DNA from: Thermomucor indicae-seudaticae
Taxonomy: Eukaryota > Mucoromycota > Mucoromycetes > Mucorales > Lichtheimiaceae
DNA length: 27,367 bases
Reading direction: 5' to 3'
Assembly (NCBI GenBank): GCA_000787465.1
Contig: JSYX01000481.1
Span: 1-27,367 of the forward strand
Each line of letters begins with the position of its first letter. The stretch's first letter is position 1. The notes under the pieces were generated by a model. It searched no databases and was not told where the DNA came from. It was given only the letters and a program-made list of their open reading frames with translations. Made by a program: the position numbers and the translations under genes. Shown piece after piece: positions 9,444-19,619 of this stretch.

Positions 9444-10153
9444 TGTATCAAGCAAGAAGTTTTAAGAGAAAGAGAAGAGAGGGAGGGAGAGAGGGAAATC
9501 ACTGAAAACCCACACGAAAAAATTTTATCTTTTTCGGTCACAGCGGAACCTCTGATCCAAGCGTGTGCAGCGCTTCTTGGGCATCATTTTTTGACGCTGA
9601 GACTGAAAAAGCATCAACGCTGCTGGTTTCTAACGGCATGTCATTGATGTTGAACTTGGCCCTGAGCAAATCTCTCAGCAGTTCATACCTCTCAGCAAGC
9701 AGGTTCGCATGAGCCAACCAGTTTATTTGGGTACCACCTCGCTCAATTGTGATTTGTATATGTTATGTTAAGCGTAAAGAACACGCAGAGCTTTGGAGTA
9801 CCAAATAGTGGCCGCGTATATGCATATTCCGGCTCAGTTGCTCAGTGGATTGATTTGATCCTAACGGTAATCACTAATCAGCAAGTCAACGAAAATCTAT
9901 TGGCTTTCGACTGTCCATTTACGGTCAATATCTAAAGCATGGAATCGATAACTGCGTAGTTAGACTTGATACTTCTTGTTGTTGAGCGTTGCAAGTTCTG
10001 GCAAAAGTTGCTGTCTCACGCAGACATTTCCCCTGGGTTGGAACTTTTCTGATATGCAGCGCGCTGAGTGGCTTAGCGGAAGCAAGCTCAGGTCCAACCG
10101 TAAGCCTTCGCTTTCCGCCGTTTTTCGCAAGATCTCCCTAACCTTTCATAATC
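9444..10153. promoter_or_regulatory. Divergent intergenic region (eEF1B beta / small basic protein)
   Basis: About 710 bp between two start codons on opposite strands. The first 60 bp upstream of eEF1B are a purine-rich leader (GAGAGGGAGGGAGAGAGGG type). Short chance open frames are present on both strands, but none with recognisable content. The segment is expected to hold both promoters. Confidence 0.5.
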
Positions 10154-10477
10154 ATGGGCAAAAGTGCAAAGTTCTACAAGAGACCGACACGGAAAGAAAA
10201 ACAAGCAAAGGCCCTTAGTAAACTGGTAGATTCCACATCTGGAGTTTCGAAAAAGGGCAACAAAAAGAAAACGACGGAAAAAGCAGCAGCAGCAGCTGCT
10301 GCTGCAGCCGTAGCAGCAACAAGCAGTACTCCATCGAACAGTGACAGTATGGATGTTGACATGCCTGTCACCAAGAAGAAGAACAGCACGAAGCCAAAGG
10401 AAGACGATAAGCCAGACTACGTCGATCTGTTGACAGGCCAAAGGACGTATAAAAAGGTTCCTCCCAAACGGAAATAG
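10154..10477 (+). CDS. Small lysine-rich, probably nucleolar protein (unnamed fungal family)
   Basis: Single-exon frame of 107 aa. The N-terminus MGKSAKFYKRPTRKEKQAK and the C-terminus DYVDLLTGQRTYKKVPPKRK look like conserved blocks. Between them lies an Ala run (about nine Ala from GCA/GCT codons, 10282-10314) and a Ser/Asp/Lys-rich linker. The protein is highly basic, with no membrane segment or signal peptide. Similar short proteins with MGKS.KF.KRP starts occur in fungi; I do not know an assigned function. Nucleolar or RNA-associated is inferred from composition only. Translation start is the first ATG in good context (ATC ATG G). Confidence 0.72.
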   Translation: MGKSAKFYKRPTRKEKQAKALSKLVDSTSGVSKKGNKKKTTEKAAAAAAAAAVAATSSTPSNSDSMDVDMPVTKKKNSTKPKEDDKPDYVDLLTGQRTYKKVPPKRK

Positions 10478-10719
10478 CGAGAGTTTCTTTTTACTTTCGT
10501 ACAAGTCATCTTCTCTTCTTCATACATTAATGTTTGCTACATTTATTATAAATGTTTGCATTTATCATAAAGATTCCCTTTACGTCAATAGAAGTAGGGG
10601 TCCTCGTAAAACAGCCAAAGAGTTCAGCCTTGTACAATGAGTGGCACTCTATACAAGTCGATATGTTTGACCAGAGTGATCAGCATTAGTTCGGATCACG
10701 TATCAATTCAAATAATGCA

Positions 10720-11140
10720 TCAAAATCTCATTCGACATGTTCTCTCTACATCTTCCGTGTCCATCCAGTCATGAGAATCGTCGTCCCAGTTCACCTTAGT
10801 GCACACGGCCATATCTGTGTATTATTAGCGACAATATGCCAGCAACTGCTCATCTAATAATCCAACCCTCTTTCATCTTTTGGTCGAGTCTCAATTCACC
10901 TACTTGTTTCCTTTTCGGATGCATTAACTGCTGCAACGCATCGATCGGTGAGCGTCGACATATAGCTCACACCATCTGAAACTTCTACTTGTGCAGACAG
11001 ACGCCGCTAACAACGCTTGAACGTCGTGCTTTGTGGTGCGACTTTCAGACTCTATGCTCTTCCAGAGTAACGGCCGCTCTCAGGTGTATCGTAAAAATAT
11101 TTCGGTCATAGCGTACGATGCATAACGTAGCTGAAGGTAG
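10720..11140 (-). CDS. Unidentified spliced gene, 3' part (three phase-compatible exons)
   Basis: Three open segments on the minus strand join in frame: 11140-11051, 11006-10904 and 10814-10720 (stop). They give 95 aa, including LCIVRYDRNIFTIHLRAAVT, VEVSDGVSYMSTLTDRCVAA and VNWDDDSHDWMDTED. Introns are 44 and 89 nt, with donors GTCTGA and GTAGGT and acceptors TTAG and ACAG; the second has a CTAAT branch-like site. The 5' part is not resolved. Candidate upstream pieces are an ATG at 11319 (MLKFQGTNFRAPPL) and an exon near 11185-11225 (TLFERCYPEFSK), but their phases do not all fit. I do not recognise the family. The reading is coding-like in composition, but could be coincidental. Confidence 0.4.
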
Positions 11141-11286
11141 CTGTACGTCGTATTTCCTGTGTCTAAGGTGCTTTTCTGCTTACTCTTTTGAGAATTCAGG
11201 GTAGCAACGCTCGAACAGGGTGCTATCATTGTCAATCCGTTAGTCATATGAAAAAGGTTAGCTACTAAGCCTAGCAGACAAGGGTG

Positions 11287-11314
11287 GTGCCCTGAAATTT
11301 GTGCCCTGAAATTT
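11287..11314. repeat. 14-bp tandem duplication GTGCCCTGAAATTT x2
   Basis: Two perfect, directly adjacent copies of a 14-mer lie between the unidentified minus-strand chain and the eS6 gene, within the probable shared promoter region. Confidence 0.85.
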
Positions 11315-11551
11315 CAACATTAAGCAGAAAAAGAAAGAAGTGCTGACCGTGTATGAAAAGAGAACCGAGAGATCACAGGTTGATGCAATGAACATAAAGA
11401 AGCAGGATATTTAGTGGATATGGAGAGCGAAAAACGGCGGCAGCAAAAGTGGCAGAGCCGATGTGACAAACTTGGCGGAACGCCAATCTGCGGAAGGCCC
11501 GAGGTTATACGAAACAGTGCAAGCCAGACTGAGCTCGCCCTCTTTCCCATC

Positions 11552-12483
11552 ATGAAGGTGCGTATCCGGGAGGATGTGACAGAGAAAGAGACAAGAGAGG
11601 AAATAGATGGATGAAATGTTGGTGGATGGATGAACGATGGAGAGAATGGGGTCTCTGTAGAACTCGTCGTTGCTGATTCCACCATCTTGTTCATGAATAG
11701 CTGAACATTGCCAACCCAGCCACCGGCGCCCAAAAGCTTTTTGAAATTGACGACGAGCGTCGCCTGTAAGTAAAGCGTTCTATGACCAGGGAATGGGCAG
11801 AGCATATCGAATTCTGACGGAATTGTAGCCGTGTATTCTATGACAAGCGTATGGCCCAGGAAGTTCCTGGTGACTCGCTCGGCGATGAATTCAAGGGCTA
11901 CATTTTCCGCATTACGGGTGGTAACGACAAGCAGGGTTTCCCCATGAAGCAGGGTGTTCTGCTTCCCCACCGTGTCCGTCTTCTTATGAGCAAGGGTCAC
12001 TCGTGCTACCGTCCTCGCCGTGATGGTGAACGCAAGCGCAAGTCCGTTCGCGGCTGTATCGTCTCGTCCGATCTGTCTGTGCTGTCGCTTGCTATCGTGA
12101 AGCAGGGTGAACAGGACATCCCCGGCCTTACCGACAGAACCATTCCCAACCGTCTGGGTCCCAAGCGTGCCTCCAAGATTCGCCGCATGTTCAACCTGAG
12201 CCCTGCCGATGATGTTCGCAAGTATGTCATTCGCCGTGAAGTTCAGCCCAAGAACCCCGAGAAGAAGCCTTACACCAAGGCTCCCAAGATTCAGCGCCTT
12301 GTTACTCCTCGCACCCTTCAGCGCAGAAGACGCGCCAGAGCCATCAGACGCAGACGTTACGAGGCCCGCGTTGAAGCCGAAGCTGAATACAAGCAGCTCT
12401 TGGCTAAGCGCGTCAAGGAAGCTAAGGAACGCAAGGCTGAGCGCCGTCGCACCTCTTCCATGCAGAAGTCGTCCTCTGCCTAA
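11552..12483 (+). CDS. RPS6: 40S ribosomal protein eS6, 3 exons
   Basis: Exons 11552-11557 (ATG AAG only), 11701-11765 and 11829-12483 give 241 aa (yeast Rps6 is 236 aa). The start reads MK then [20 protein letters not shown] and [15 protein letters not shown]. Further signatures are [60 protein letters not shown] and [16 protein letters not shown]. The C-terminal [13 protein letters not shown] is the Ser cluster that S6-type kinases phosphorylate in other eukaryotes. The intron directly after the second codon is a recurring trait of eS6 genes. It is a small-subunit core protein acting in translation. The long minus-strand frame over the same region (11320-12567) is its shadow. Confidence 0.98.
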
Positions 12484-13064
12484 ACTTGTCTGTTTGGGAA
12501 GATATGAAATAAAAAAGGAAAAATGCCATGTTGGATTTTGTGCAGCTTCACTCAAAAAGGAGAACACTCTTACGACTATATTTTATTTCAACATCGCGCG
12601 CAAACGGTTGTAGGTAGGCCGTCTGGAATGGGAAATTGTTCGGCTATGGTACCGTATGAACCAATAGTGAATATTGTTCTACTGTTTGAATCCTATTTGA
12701 GTAACTTATAGTTTACGAAGATTACTATAAATCATGCGGACGCGGGCAAATGTTTGATTCAACTGGTTTATTCGCTTTACAGTGTGCTGAACTGAGGGTA
12801 TTTGTCCCCAATATTCGGCGTCTCCATTATGCGACCAAATCAGTTACCAAGTTCATCGCTCACTCTCAGCGCTGGGTACTACATTAGGGTCGCTATCATC
12901 ACAATGGTCTGGAATGAACATGAAGTCTTTGACGTAGTCACGTTACGTGAATGTCTTGCCTGAGTGTTTTCGAAGTAGGATCAAAGATCACCTTTAAACT
13001 GGCATCCCGATGAGCAGAGACATGTTTGGCAAAAAAGGCCTTCACTATAAGCAACATCCTTTAT
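12484..13064. other. Intergenic with a possible decayed minus-strand coding remnant
   Basis: The 3' UTR of eS6 begins this stretch (AATAAA-like 'gaaataaaaaagg' near 12505). On the minus strand around 13035-12870 two coding-like pieces follow each other with a +1 shift: HVSAHRDASLKVIFDPTSK, then DYVKDFMFIPDHCDDSDP ending in a stop. This could be a decayed exon or chance; no family is recognised. Confidence 0.3.
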
Positions 13065-13430
13065 TTACAATCGGCGAAGGATAAAAAGGAAGGCAATGAT
13101 CAGGAAAGTTCAGAGAATTAAATAGACACGTTCCAATATGGAAAAATTTCTCGTGGACCATTCATCATGCAAAGAGGAAGAGATAGAGAAAGAAGATATG
13201 GATAAGGATAACTGATTGTCGGACAGAGATGCTGGTGATTTCAAGGAAGACAGACTGACGCAAAGACACAAGATGCCAATAAACCAAGATAATTAGTCGC
13301 TATTCTTTCGAGCAATGAATGCGTATGAGCCTCAAGATCAAACAATACGCTGTCTTGCATATAAGCAAGGTTGTGGTCGGGGTTACGCGGTAGAGTCCAT
13401 CAAGAGACGGAATACTACCATAGGCAAACC
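13065..13430 (+). repeat. Dispersed repeat family R1, copy 2
   Basis: Matches copy 3 (18885-19240) along its length and copy 1 (1-205, inverted) over its first half. Shared blocks in order are CCTTTAT..CAAT, ACACG.TCCA.TATGGAAA, CATCATGCAAAGAG-like, AAGGATAAC.GATTGTCG, AGATAATTAGTCG.TATTCTT, and a TATAAGCA module followed by GGTAGA.TCCATCA. No coding capacity was found. Confidence 0.78.
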
Positions 13431-13500
13431 CACTTTTAAACAAAAGTCTATTAAAAAGGGAAAGCAGGACTGCCCAAAAGTGTTACAAACGAAATAAAAG

Positions 13501-13640
13501 GCAGATGCCACAAATCCTGAAAGTTTTCTACACTGAGCTCAGTGCATCTGCTTTGAATTCAGTGAAGTGCGCTAAGTGCACCTAACTCAGTGTGATTCAA
13601 GCGCAAAAGAATACACTGGATTCAGTGCATCCATTGCACG
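13501..13640. repeat. Cluster of short palindromes and CAGTG motifs
   Basis: GCAGATGC at 13501-13508 pairs with GCATCTGC at 13544-13551, enclosing part of the perfect 14-bp palindrome CACTGAGCTCAGTG (13531-13544). Further (G/T)ATTCAGTG and AGTGCA units follow to 13640. No gene covers this stretch. Function unknown. Confidence 0.6.
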
Positions 13641-14073
13641 TTTTTTCGTAGTGTTTGTATTTGAAGTGTAGGCTTTGTGCGATGAAGTGTTTTTTAGGAT
13701 TTTCCCAAGAGTTCTGCGTGGATAAATCAGTATTGGTTTCCTTGGTCCGTTCCCAAGCAAGTGCGTGTTTCAGTTTTTTTTGTGCTCTTTGCCTTGATGA
13801 TATGCGAACTGGCCAAGCCAACACTTGCCATACTCTTTTTGAAAGCTGCGCAGATTTCGGCAGCCGCCGCAAAAAGGTAAAAGCAAGCGACCTTCGCCAT
13901 ACTGTAAAAGCTGAAACGTGATCGGCATGATCAGCAATCGGGCAATCGAAATCTGTGAAACAAGTTGACGCGTCGACCTTTTTGTTGAAGCTTTTCTTCC
14001 TTTCTATTCTTTTTTTTTTTTTACTTTTCAGCCAAGTGATCTTCCAAAGCGCAATAATTAAGCAAATTTAAGA

Positions 14074-15328
14074 ATGGAGCACGCCAAAAAACGTCAACAA
14101 CGTGACGAGGATATCTGCGCGCCACCGTCGCCTAAGCGTCTGCGGCTGGGAACTCATTTGGCCGAACCAGTGAGAATGGAACAGCGCAGGGCCGACGATA
14201 ACAGCCTATTTGATGAGCAATTGCCAGAATATAACCATGAACTGGAACAGTTAAAGCGCGCGTTGCAACAACAGGCTGAAAACACTGAGCGGTGCAGAGC
14301 AGAAATGCAAGCGGAGCAAGACCGGCTCAAAGACGAGAAGGAGAAACTAGCTCGCGAGAACGAAGATTTGAGGCGTCAGTTGGACGAGAAGAATGAGAAA
14401 GTGCGTGTTTTTGAGCAACGGTGTGCCGAGCAGGAGACCGAGTTACAGAAAACAAAACAGCAATTACGGCGCAACGAACAAGAGCTGAAAGTTGTAGAGC
14501 AAGAGTCAAAGAAGCAAAAATAAGAGTATGGGAAAGTCGAAGACGAGTTGCAAGAAGTGAAGCGACGATTGAGTAACAAAGACAAAGAGATTACTGATTT
14601 GCAAGCTCTCATGGCCCACCGAGATGATAAGTTGACGGTGCTCCGGAATGACCGATCTTCCTTGCTTTATAGAAATAACATTTTAGCCGGTGAACTTCCC
14701 AAGACCATCTCCAGTCTCGACAGAATCGCAAGGAAAGTAGACAAAAAAACAAAACCACATTCTGCGACTGAAGGGCGCATGGGCCAAGACGTGTCGGCGT
14801 CTGGATGCAGCGAACAGCAGGGAAAGAGAACTCCATGAAGATACACGCCGCGCCATTGATGAAAGGGATGCCATGCTCCGCAAACTGGAAGAAGCCCTAG
14901 AACATCGCTCGGAAGACCGCGACGAAAAGCTGACTGCGCTAGAAGAAAAGATATTAGAACTTGCAACACAACTTGAGTCTGCCAGAGCCGGCATGAAACT
15001 ATGTAATGAAGAAAAGCAAGATACATCGGTCCGGCTTTCAAGCCTGACACGTGATTTACAACAAAGCAAGGGCAAAATTGCCGACCTTGAACGCCGACTG
15101 GAACAAGTAGCTTGGATTTCCGAGATTGTCTCCGAACGAGAAGCACGAATATCCGATCTTAAACGAAGGAACGAAAACTTACGAGCTGCGAACCGTGCAT
15201 TCCTCCTTAGCATGGAGCGTTCTTTTCGTGAGATCTCTCGACTCCAGTCTGAGATACGCGGATTCCAGCAGTACGTGGATGATTTGGCAGGAGAATGGAG
15301 TGAGTGGCAGCTTCAGCTGCATGACTGA
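14074..15328 (+). pseudogene. Coiled-coil protein gene with one nonsense codon and one frameshift
   Basis: From ATG 14074 an almost continuous frame encodes a long heptad-rich protein of about 418 aa. It starts MEHAKKRQQRDEDICAPPSP with a basic PKRLRL (nuclear-signal-like) motif. The coil includes ELEQLKRALQQQAENTERC and LARENEDLRRQLDEKNEKV. Frame 1 is broken by TAA at 14521-14523 yet continues in register (YGKVEDELQEVKRRLSNKDK). A 1-nt shift at the seven-A run 14743-14749 moves it to the frame holding LRKLEEALEHRSEDRDEK through EWSEWQLQLHD and a stop at 15328. No intron was found that rescues either lesion. It could be a recent pseudogene or two sequence errors. Family not recognised. Confidence 0.7.
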
Positions 15329-15397
15329 GAAATAGATTCGCAATGAGAGCGAGACGAAATTAGACGATGAACGAAGAGTTATATAATTTGCTGTGAT

Positions 15398-16239
15398 ATG
15401 TCCAAGAAGCAATACCCAGAGGCCACAACTCTCATATGCAAAATTTGTACACAATTCCTTTTTTGTGAGTATCCTTGCAAAAAAACATGGAGCTATCCAG
15501 CTGGGTTGCTGACGTATGATATTTTAGCGCTTCACATGCATCAAAGTCACACTGCAGAACAAATTATCCAGAACTATGACAGACATCTTGAAACAATTAC
15601 AGCAACAACAAGGCCAAATCAGTTTGATGACGACAACGAAGCAATCATTGCGACAGTGTTTGCGTGCCCACGCATTGATTGATCAGGCACAAGTTGCAAT
15701 GTGATTGACTCGTGAACAGTTTGTGAAACATTTTTCGGCCAAGATTAGTTAAAAGGCGCAACGAACAAGCCAACGAAAGCGTAATTATTAAGCCCAACGT
15801 TGCTCGGAGACAGTTTATTATACGCAACGCTGTCTTCGATAATGATAGACATCAAGCTGAGCCATTAACGACGATCTATAGCAAACTTCCATCTTTTGCC
15901 ACCAATGATACTCAACCAATTTTGGATGTCACTCAAGAAGCATTACGCGGTACACATTATGAGATATTGGTCAACTCCGTTTCTGTTGAATCCATGGAGT
16001 GGATCGATCAAGAGCGTAGCAGTATCTATGGTCCTGGCCAGACAGATAGTTCTCATAAGGTAAGGTCCAAATGGCGTAGTTCATATATTGTACACTAGCA
16101 GTACTAATATTCTGTGTGTATGAAGATCGATACTGCGTCGATATGTTTTATTTTATGGTTTGGAGCTTTATGTCCGTCGAAAAAGTCTTTGTTGTATCTG
16201 CGAAGTCATCCGCCGTATAGGGAGTTTATGAAGCAGTAA
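15398..16239 (+). CDS. Unidentified multi-exon gene
   Basis: Supported parts: exon 15398-15464 (MSKKQYPEATTLICKICTQF, with donor GTGAGT), intron 15465-15527 with CTGAC branch and TTTTAG acceptor, and a middle exon from 15528. A long open exon with no ATG near its start runs to 16059 (EQANESVIIKPNVARRQFII, TQPILDVTQEALRGTHYEIL, SVESMEWIDQERSSIYGPGQ). Intron 16060-16125 (GTAAGG, ACTAAT branch) leads to the last exon 16126-16239 ending YLRSHPPYREFMKQ. The middle exon frame is ambiguous: one frame gives QLQQQQGQISLMTTTKQSLR, the other HQSHTAEQIIQNYDRHLET. The junction near 15700-15745 is also unresolved. I do not recognise the family. It lies just upstream of the ABC pseudogene, same strand. Confidence 0.45.
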
Positions 16240-16380
16240 AAACTTGCTGTATATTTTCAGCTTCGGCATGCCATATACAGAGTGAGAGAGAAAAAGGACG
16301 GCTAATTGTGCCATGGTAGCTTCCGACATATTGTAAATAATGTCGAAGGTTTGCTAAGAGAACCTAAAGGGATTGCAAGC

Positions 16381-17745
16381 AGGGCCATGATCGTGACATC
16401 CTGAACGAGCTCGATTGCTACTGCAAGCCCGGCCAGACGCTTCTTGTTCTTGGTCGTGCTGGTGCTGGCTGTACGACTCTGCTTCGCATCATGTCAAATT
16501 TCCGCAAAAATTTCACATAAATCAGTGGCGATGTCAAGTATGGCGGTATCGATACCCAAATATTCGCAAAGTACTATCGAGGCGAAGTCTGCTATAACCA
16601 AGAAGAGGATATCAACTGCCCAACCCTGACGGCCAGACAGACTCTCCAATTCGCCCTACGTCTCAAGACACCTGGCAAACGTCTCCAATATCAAGCCAAA
16701 AATGAGTTTATGAACGATGACTTACACATGCTCGGCAACATGCTTGGTCGGACCAAGCAAATAGGCACCGTTTTCGGCAACGAATTCGTTTGTGGTCTTT
16801 CCAATGGTGAACGCAAGCGTTCGACAATCGCGAAACAAATGACAGCCGGTTCCTGCATCAGTTGCTGAGACTGTAGTGCGTGTGGTCTTGACGCCGTCTC
16901 TGCTTTGGACTATGTGCGCTCTCATCATATAATGACCGACATACTTAAAATACCACCGTCGCTACGCTTTAACAGGCTTCCGACAGTATTTTTAACCTTT
17001 TTTATGTGACCTTGGTCCTATACTAAGGTTACTGCATCTATTTTGGTCCCGACATAAGGCTCGCTAATACTTTGAGGATATGGGATTCTGTGCTTCTCTG
17101 CGCGAATCCACGCTGACCTTATGACTGGCATCACGAACCATCTTGAGCGTGAGCCCAAACCAGGATTTGAGGGCAAGGTCCCAGAGACTCCTCGATAATT
17201 CGAAAAGCCTATCTCAAATCTGGCATTGGCGAGAAAATGCAACGACTTGTTGCAGAATACGAAAAGGAGATTCACCAAACGCGCCCTGACGTTGCTTTCC
17301 GCAAGGCTGTCGAAGAATCTGATCAGAAACATGCCAGCAAAAAATCCCCCTTCATTGCTATTTCATTCCAACAGATCAAGACCTCGACCATCCGCCAATT
17401 CCAGTTTTTCTATGGTAAGTCTCATTCTTTCTTTACCATTGTCACGCTCTTTTACTGAGTAGTCTTCATTGGTTTCTAGGTGACAAACGTGCTCTTTTCT
17501 CGCGGTATGCTGTGTCGTTTTCAAGGGACTTATCATGTTTTCTGTCTTCTTCCAGATGCTCAAACACGCATCTGCCGCTTTTTCTCGCGGTGGTTTTCTT
17601 TCCTTCAGTTTAACCTTCAATTCGCTCGTGACGCAGGCTGAACTTGCTACGTTTATGCAACGTCGTGGCAGCCTGGGCAAACACGAGACCTTTGCACCGT
17701 ATCGACGGCGTAGTAAGAAATACAAAAGAGCAGCAGCCGTCTGCA
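16381..17745 (+). pseudogene. PDR-type (ABCG) ABC transporter pseudogene, N-terminal half only
   Basis: Order matches the first half of fungal pleiotropic-drug-resistance pumps. Seen are ILNELDCYCKPGQ, Walker A GRAGAGCTTLL, DVKYGGIDTQIF, YNQEEDINCPTLTARQTL and signature LSNGERKRSTIAKQM. They are followed by CGLDAVSALDYVRS, LMTGITNHLEREPKPGFEGK, HASKKSPFIAISFQQIKTST, GDKRALFSRY and FNSLVTQAELATFMQRRG. Broken by TAA 16518-16520, TGA 16866-16868 (replacing a conserved Trp), loss of most sequence after the signature including a clear Walker B, several shifts around 16930-17220, and one before 17525. Homology ends in membrane domain 1; the second half is absent. A GT-AG intron (17415-17479) is kept, so it is not a retrocopy. 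Intact relatives are plasma-membrane efflux pumps. Confidence 0.93.
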
Positions 17746-18884
17746 GAGGAAGGTAATGTCGGTATTTCTTTTGTACCTTTTTTTACATTTGACAGCTTAT
17801 GGCGCGTTTTAGAGCTGGTTTTACGTGCAACCAAAGCCGTTTTAGGTTCGATCAAGCGATGCTGATCAGACCATGTGTTTTCATATGGCTCTCGCATCGC
17901 TTCTGGAAGTTGACCTTACAGGCACGAAGACCACCATAGATCAGTTTAAAAACTGAGCATGAGAGATTGACATGCTCCACTTGTAGTTAAAAATGAACAC
18001 CATGTGCGGGCTTCGAACGTGCTTCAATATCTCTTACCGGCAGGCACCGGAAAGGCAAGTGGCATATATCACAGAAAAGATGGATTCAGCTCATTATAAT
18101 AGCAATATTTTTTAACTTAGAAAGAAACCTTCATATGAGCAGCATCAGGAGGAGAAGCAGAGAAAAAGAATAATAATAATATTGAGGCAATCGCACTGCT
18201 TGTTCTGTCTCATAACGTGGAAGCCTTTATGGCAGAGGTAATGAAGTAATGGAAGAAATAAATGTTTCCTGACAACTCTAAATGCGGCAATGCTACAGTC
18301 AAAAGAACAACGGGAAAAGGTGATCCTTCCCAAGTTCCATAAGCTGCATTAGACGGAACGATTCTGCGATGTGACACTATATCCAAGAATCTGATTGACT
18401 GACTCACTGATGGATAAACACATGGAGATTATGAATAGCATACTTCATAAGCTGCATCAATCTACTGCGGCAGAAATTCGGGAACGGATGGCTAGCGTGT
18501 TCAGTCGAACTTGCATGGAGTCCGTTGAGTTATCCGGAACATCACAAGTCAATATCAGCAAACAGACAAGCTACCGACCGAAGCTTCCTCGTTTATACTG
18601 AAGTTATTTCTATTTTATGACGGATGACGATCCATGGATATCTATCATCAGTATTTAGTGATCCTTATCATCAACCCCGTCACGAAGTTTATTCTGGATT
18701 ATAAATCGCGAGTATTTGCCTCACGGATACCAACACAATAGCTGGACGTAAATCATATCGATGAAATACAGGTGTTTTGCGGATGCTTTCTTTTATTCTA
18801 TTCGCATCGAGCATGGACCACCACTTTGAGCCCGTATTGGGATGGGCAAAGACGTGTTTCATAGAAGAAGATGGCCAGAAGTAT
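17746..18884. other. Gene-poor stretch
   Basis: Contains an AATAATAAT microsatellite (about 18169-18181). One plus-strand open frame (18395-18601, 68 aa; includes MDKHMEIMNSILHKLHQST and IRERMASVFSRT) is coding-like over about 100 nt but has no recognisable domain or clear splice partners. I see no supportable gene or RNA gene here. Confidence 0.45.
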
Positions 18885-19240
18885 AATCCTTTATCTGCAA
18901 TTGAGAAAGAAATCAGAAAGGAAAGTCATGATCAAAAAGGTCCAAAGAATCGATTGATACGCTCCAGTATGGAAAGATTTTGCGTAAAATATTCATCGTG
19001 CAAAGAGAAAGAGAAGAGGAAGAAGACACGGGCAAGGATAACCGATTGTCGAACAGAGATGCTTGTAATTTCCCGTGAGACAGACTACCGTAAAGGCATA
19101 AGATGCGAATAAAACAAGATAATTAGTCGTTATTCTTTCGAGCAATGAATACGTACGAACCTCAAGATTAACGAATACGCTGTTGCGTATATAAGCAAGA
19201 TCGATACCGCAGAGCCCCATCAGCAGATGGAGCAATACCA
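18885..19240 (+). repeat. Dispersed repeat family R1, copy 3
   Basis: Aligns by eye with copy 2 (13065-13430) and inverted copy 1. Shared stretches include GTCCAAAGAATCGATTGA (with copy 1), AAGGATAACCGATTGTCG, AGATAATTAGTCGTTATTCT and TCGAGCAATGAAT. It runs directly into the TATATAAGC tandem module at 19190-19612. Confidence 0.8.
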
Positions 19241-19612
19241 CCCCGCTTTCTCAAGCCTCCCTTGAAGACTCGAAAAAACGAACCCGGGGAGCAATCAACC
19301 TGTAGTAAGGTGTCAGTGAAATCCGTAAAACCAAAGCATCCGAAATATATACGGATACTTACTTTTTTCTCTTTGGCAATGCATGCTGACGGGCAGCTAT
19401 GCCGCCCAGTATATAAGCACAAGATCGAGGTTGGGGTAGACGGTAGAATCCATCAAAGGCTGGATTACCACCATCCCGCTTTCTCAGATCTCTGAAAGAT
19501 CCCAGAAAGCGAACTCGGGAAACCACCAATCTATAGTAAGGCGTCAGTGAAATCCGTAACATAAAACGTAGGCAATATATAAAGGATACCTACGTTTGCA
19601 TCTCTGGGAATG
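19190..19612 (+). repeat. About 210-bp TATATAAGC module, tandem x2
   Basis: Two diverged head-to-tail copies (about 19190-19398 and 19408-19612). Both contain TATATAAGCA, CAAGATCGA, a GGTAGA/CAGATGG-type block, ACCACCNNCCCGCTTTCTCA, an AGTAAGG(T/C)GTCAGTGAAA block and a closing TATATA..GGATAC(T/C)TAC. A single, shorter module ends copy 2 of the R1 repeat near 13357-13430. The TATATAAGC box looks like a promoter, suggesting the repeat's control region was amplified. Confidence 0.7.
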
Positions 19613-19619
19613 TCCATTA

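Noticed and set aside
10088..10504. 138-aa minus-strand frame
   Set aside because: Antisense to the small basic protein; Cys/Phe-rich content arises from its GCA and AAG codons.
11320..12567. 415-aa minus-strand open frame
   Set aside because: It lies antisense to the eS6 gene, whose three exons translate to an unmistakable eS6 protein. The long antisense frame is a by-product of its codon bias.
17845..17860. GGTTCGATC resembling a tRNA B box
   Set aside because: No matching A box, anticodon stem or acceptor stem could be folded around it; no tRNA gene is supported anywhere in the window.
18169..18181. AATAATAAT run considered as part of a repeat array
   Set aside because: A short simple-sequence microsatellite only; no spacers or larger periodicity, so not a CRISPR or satellite.
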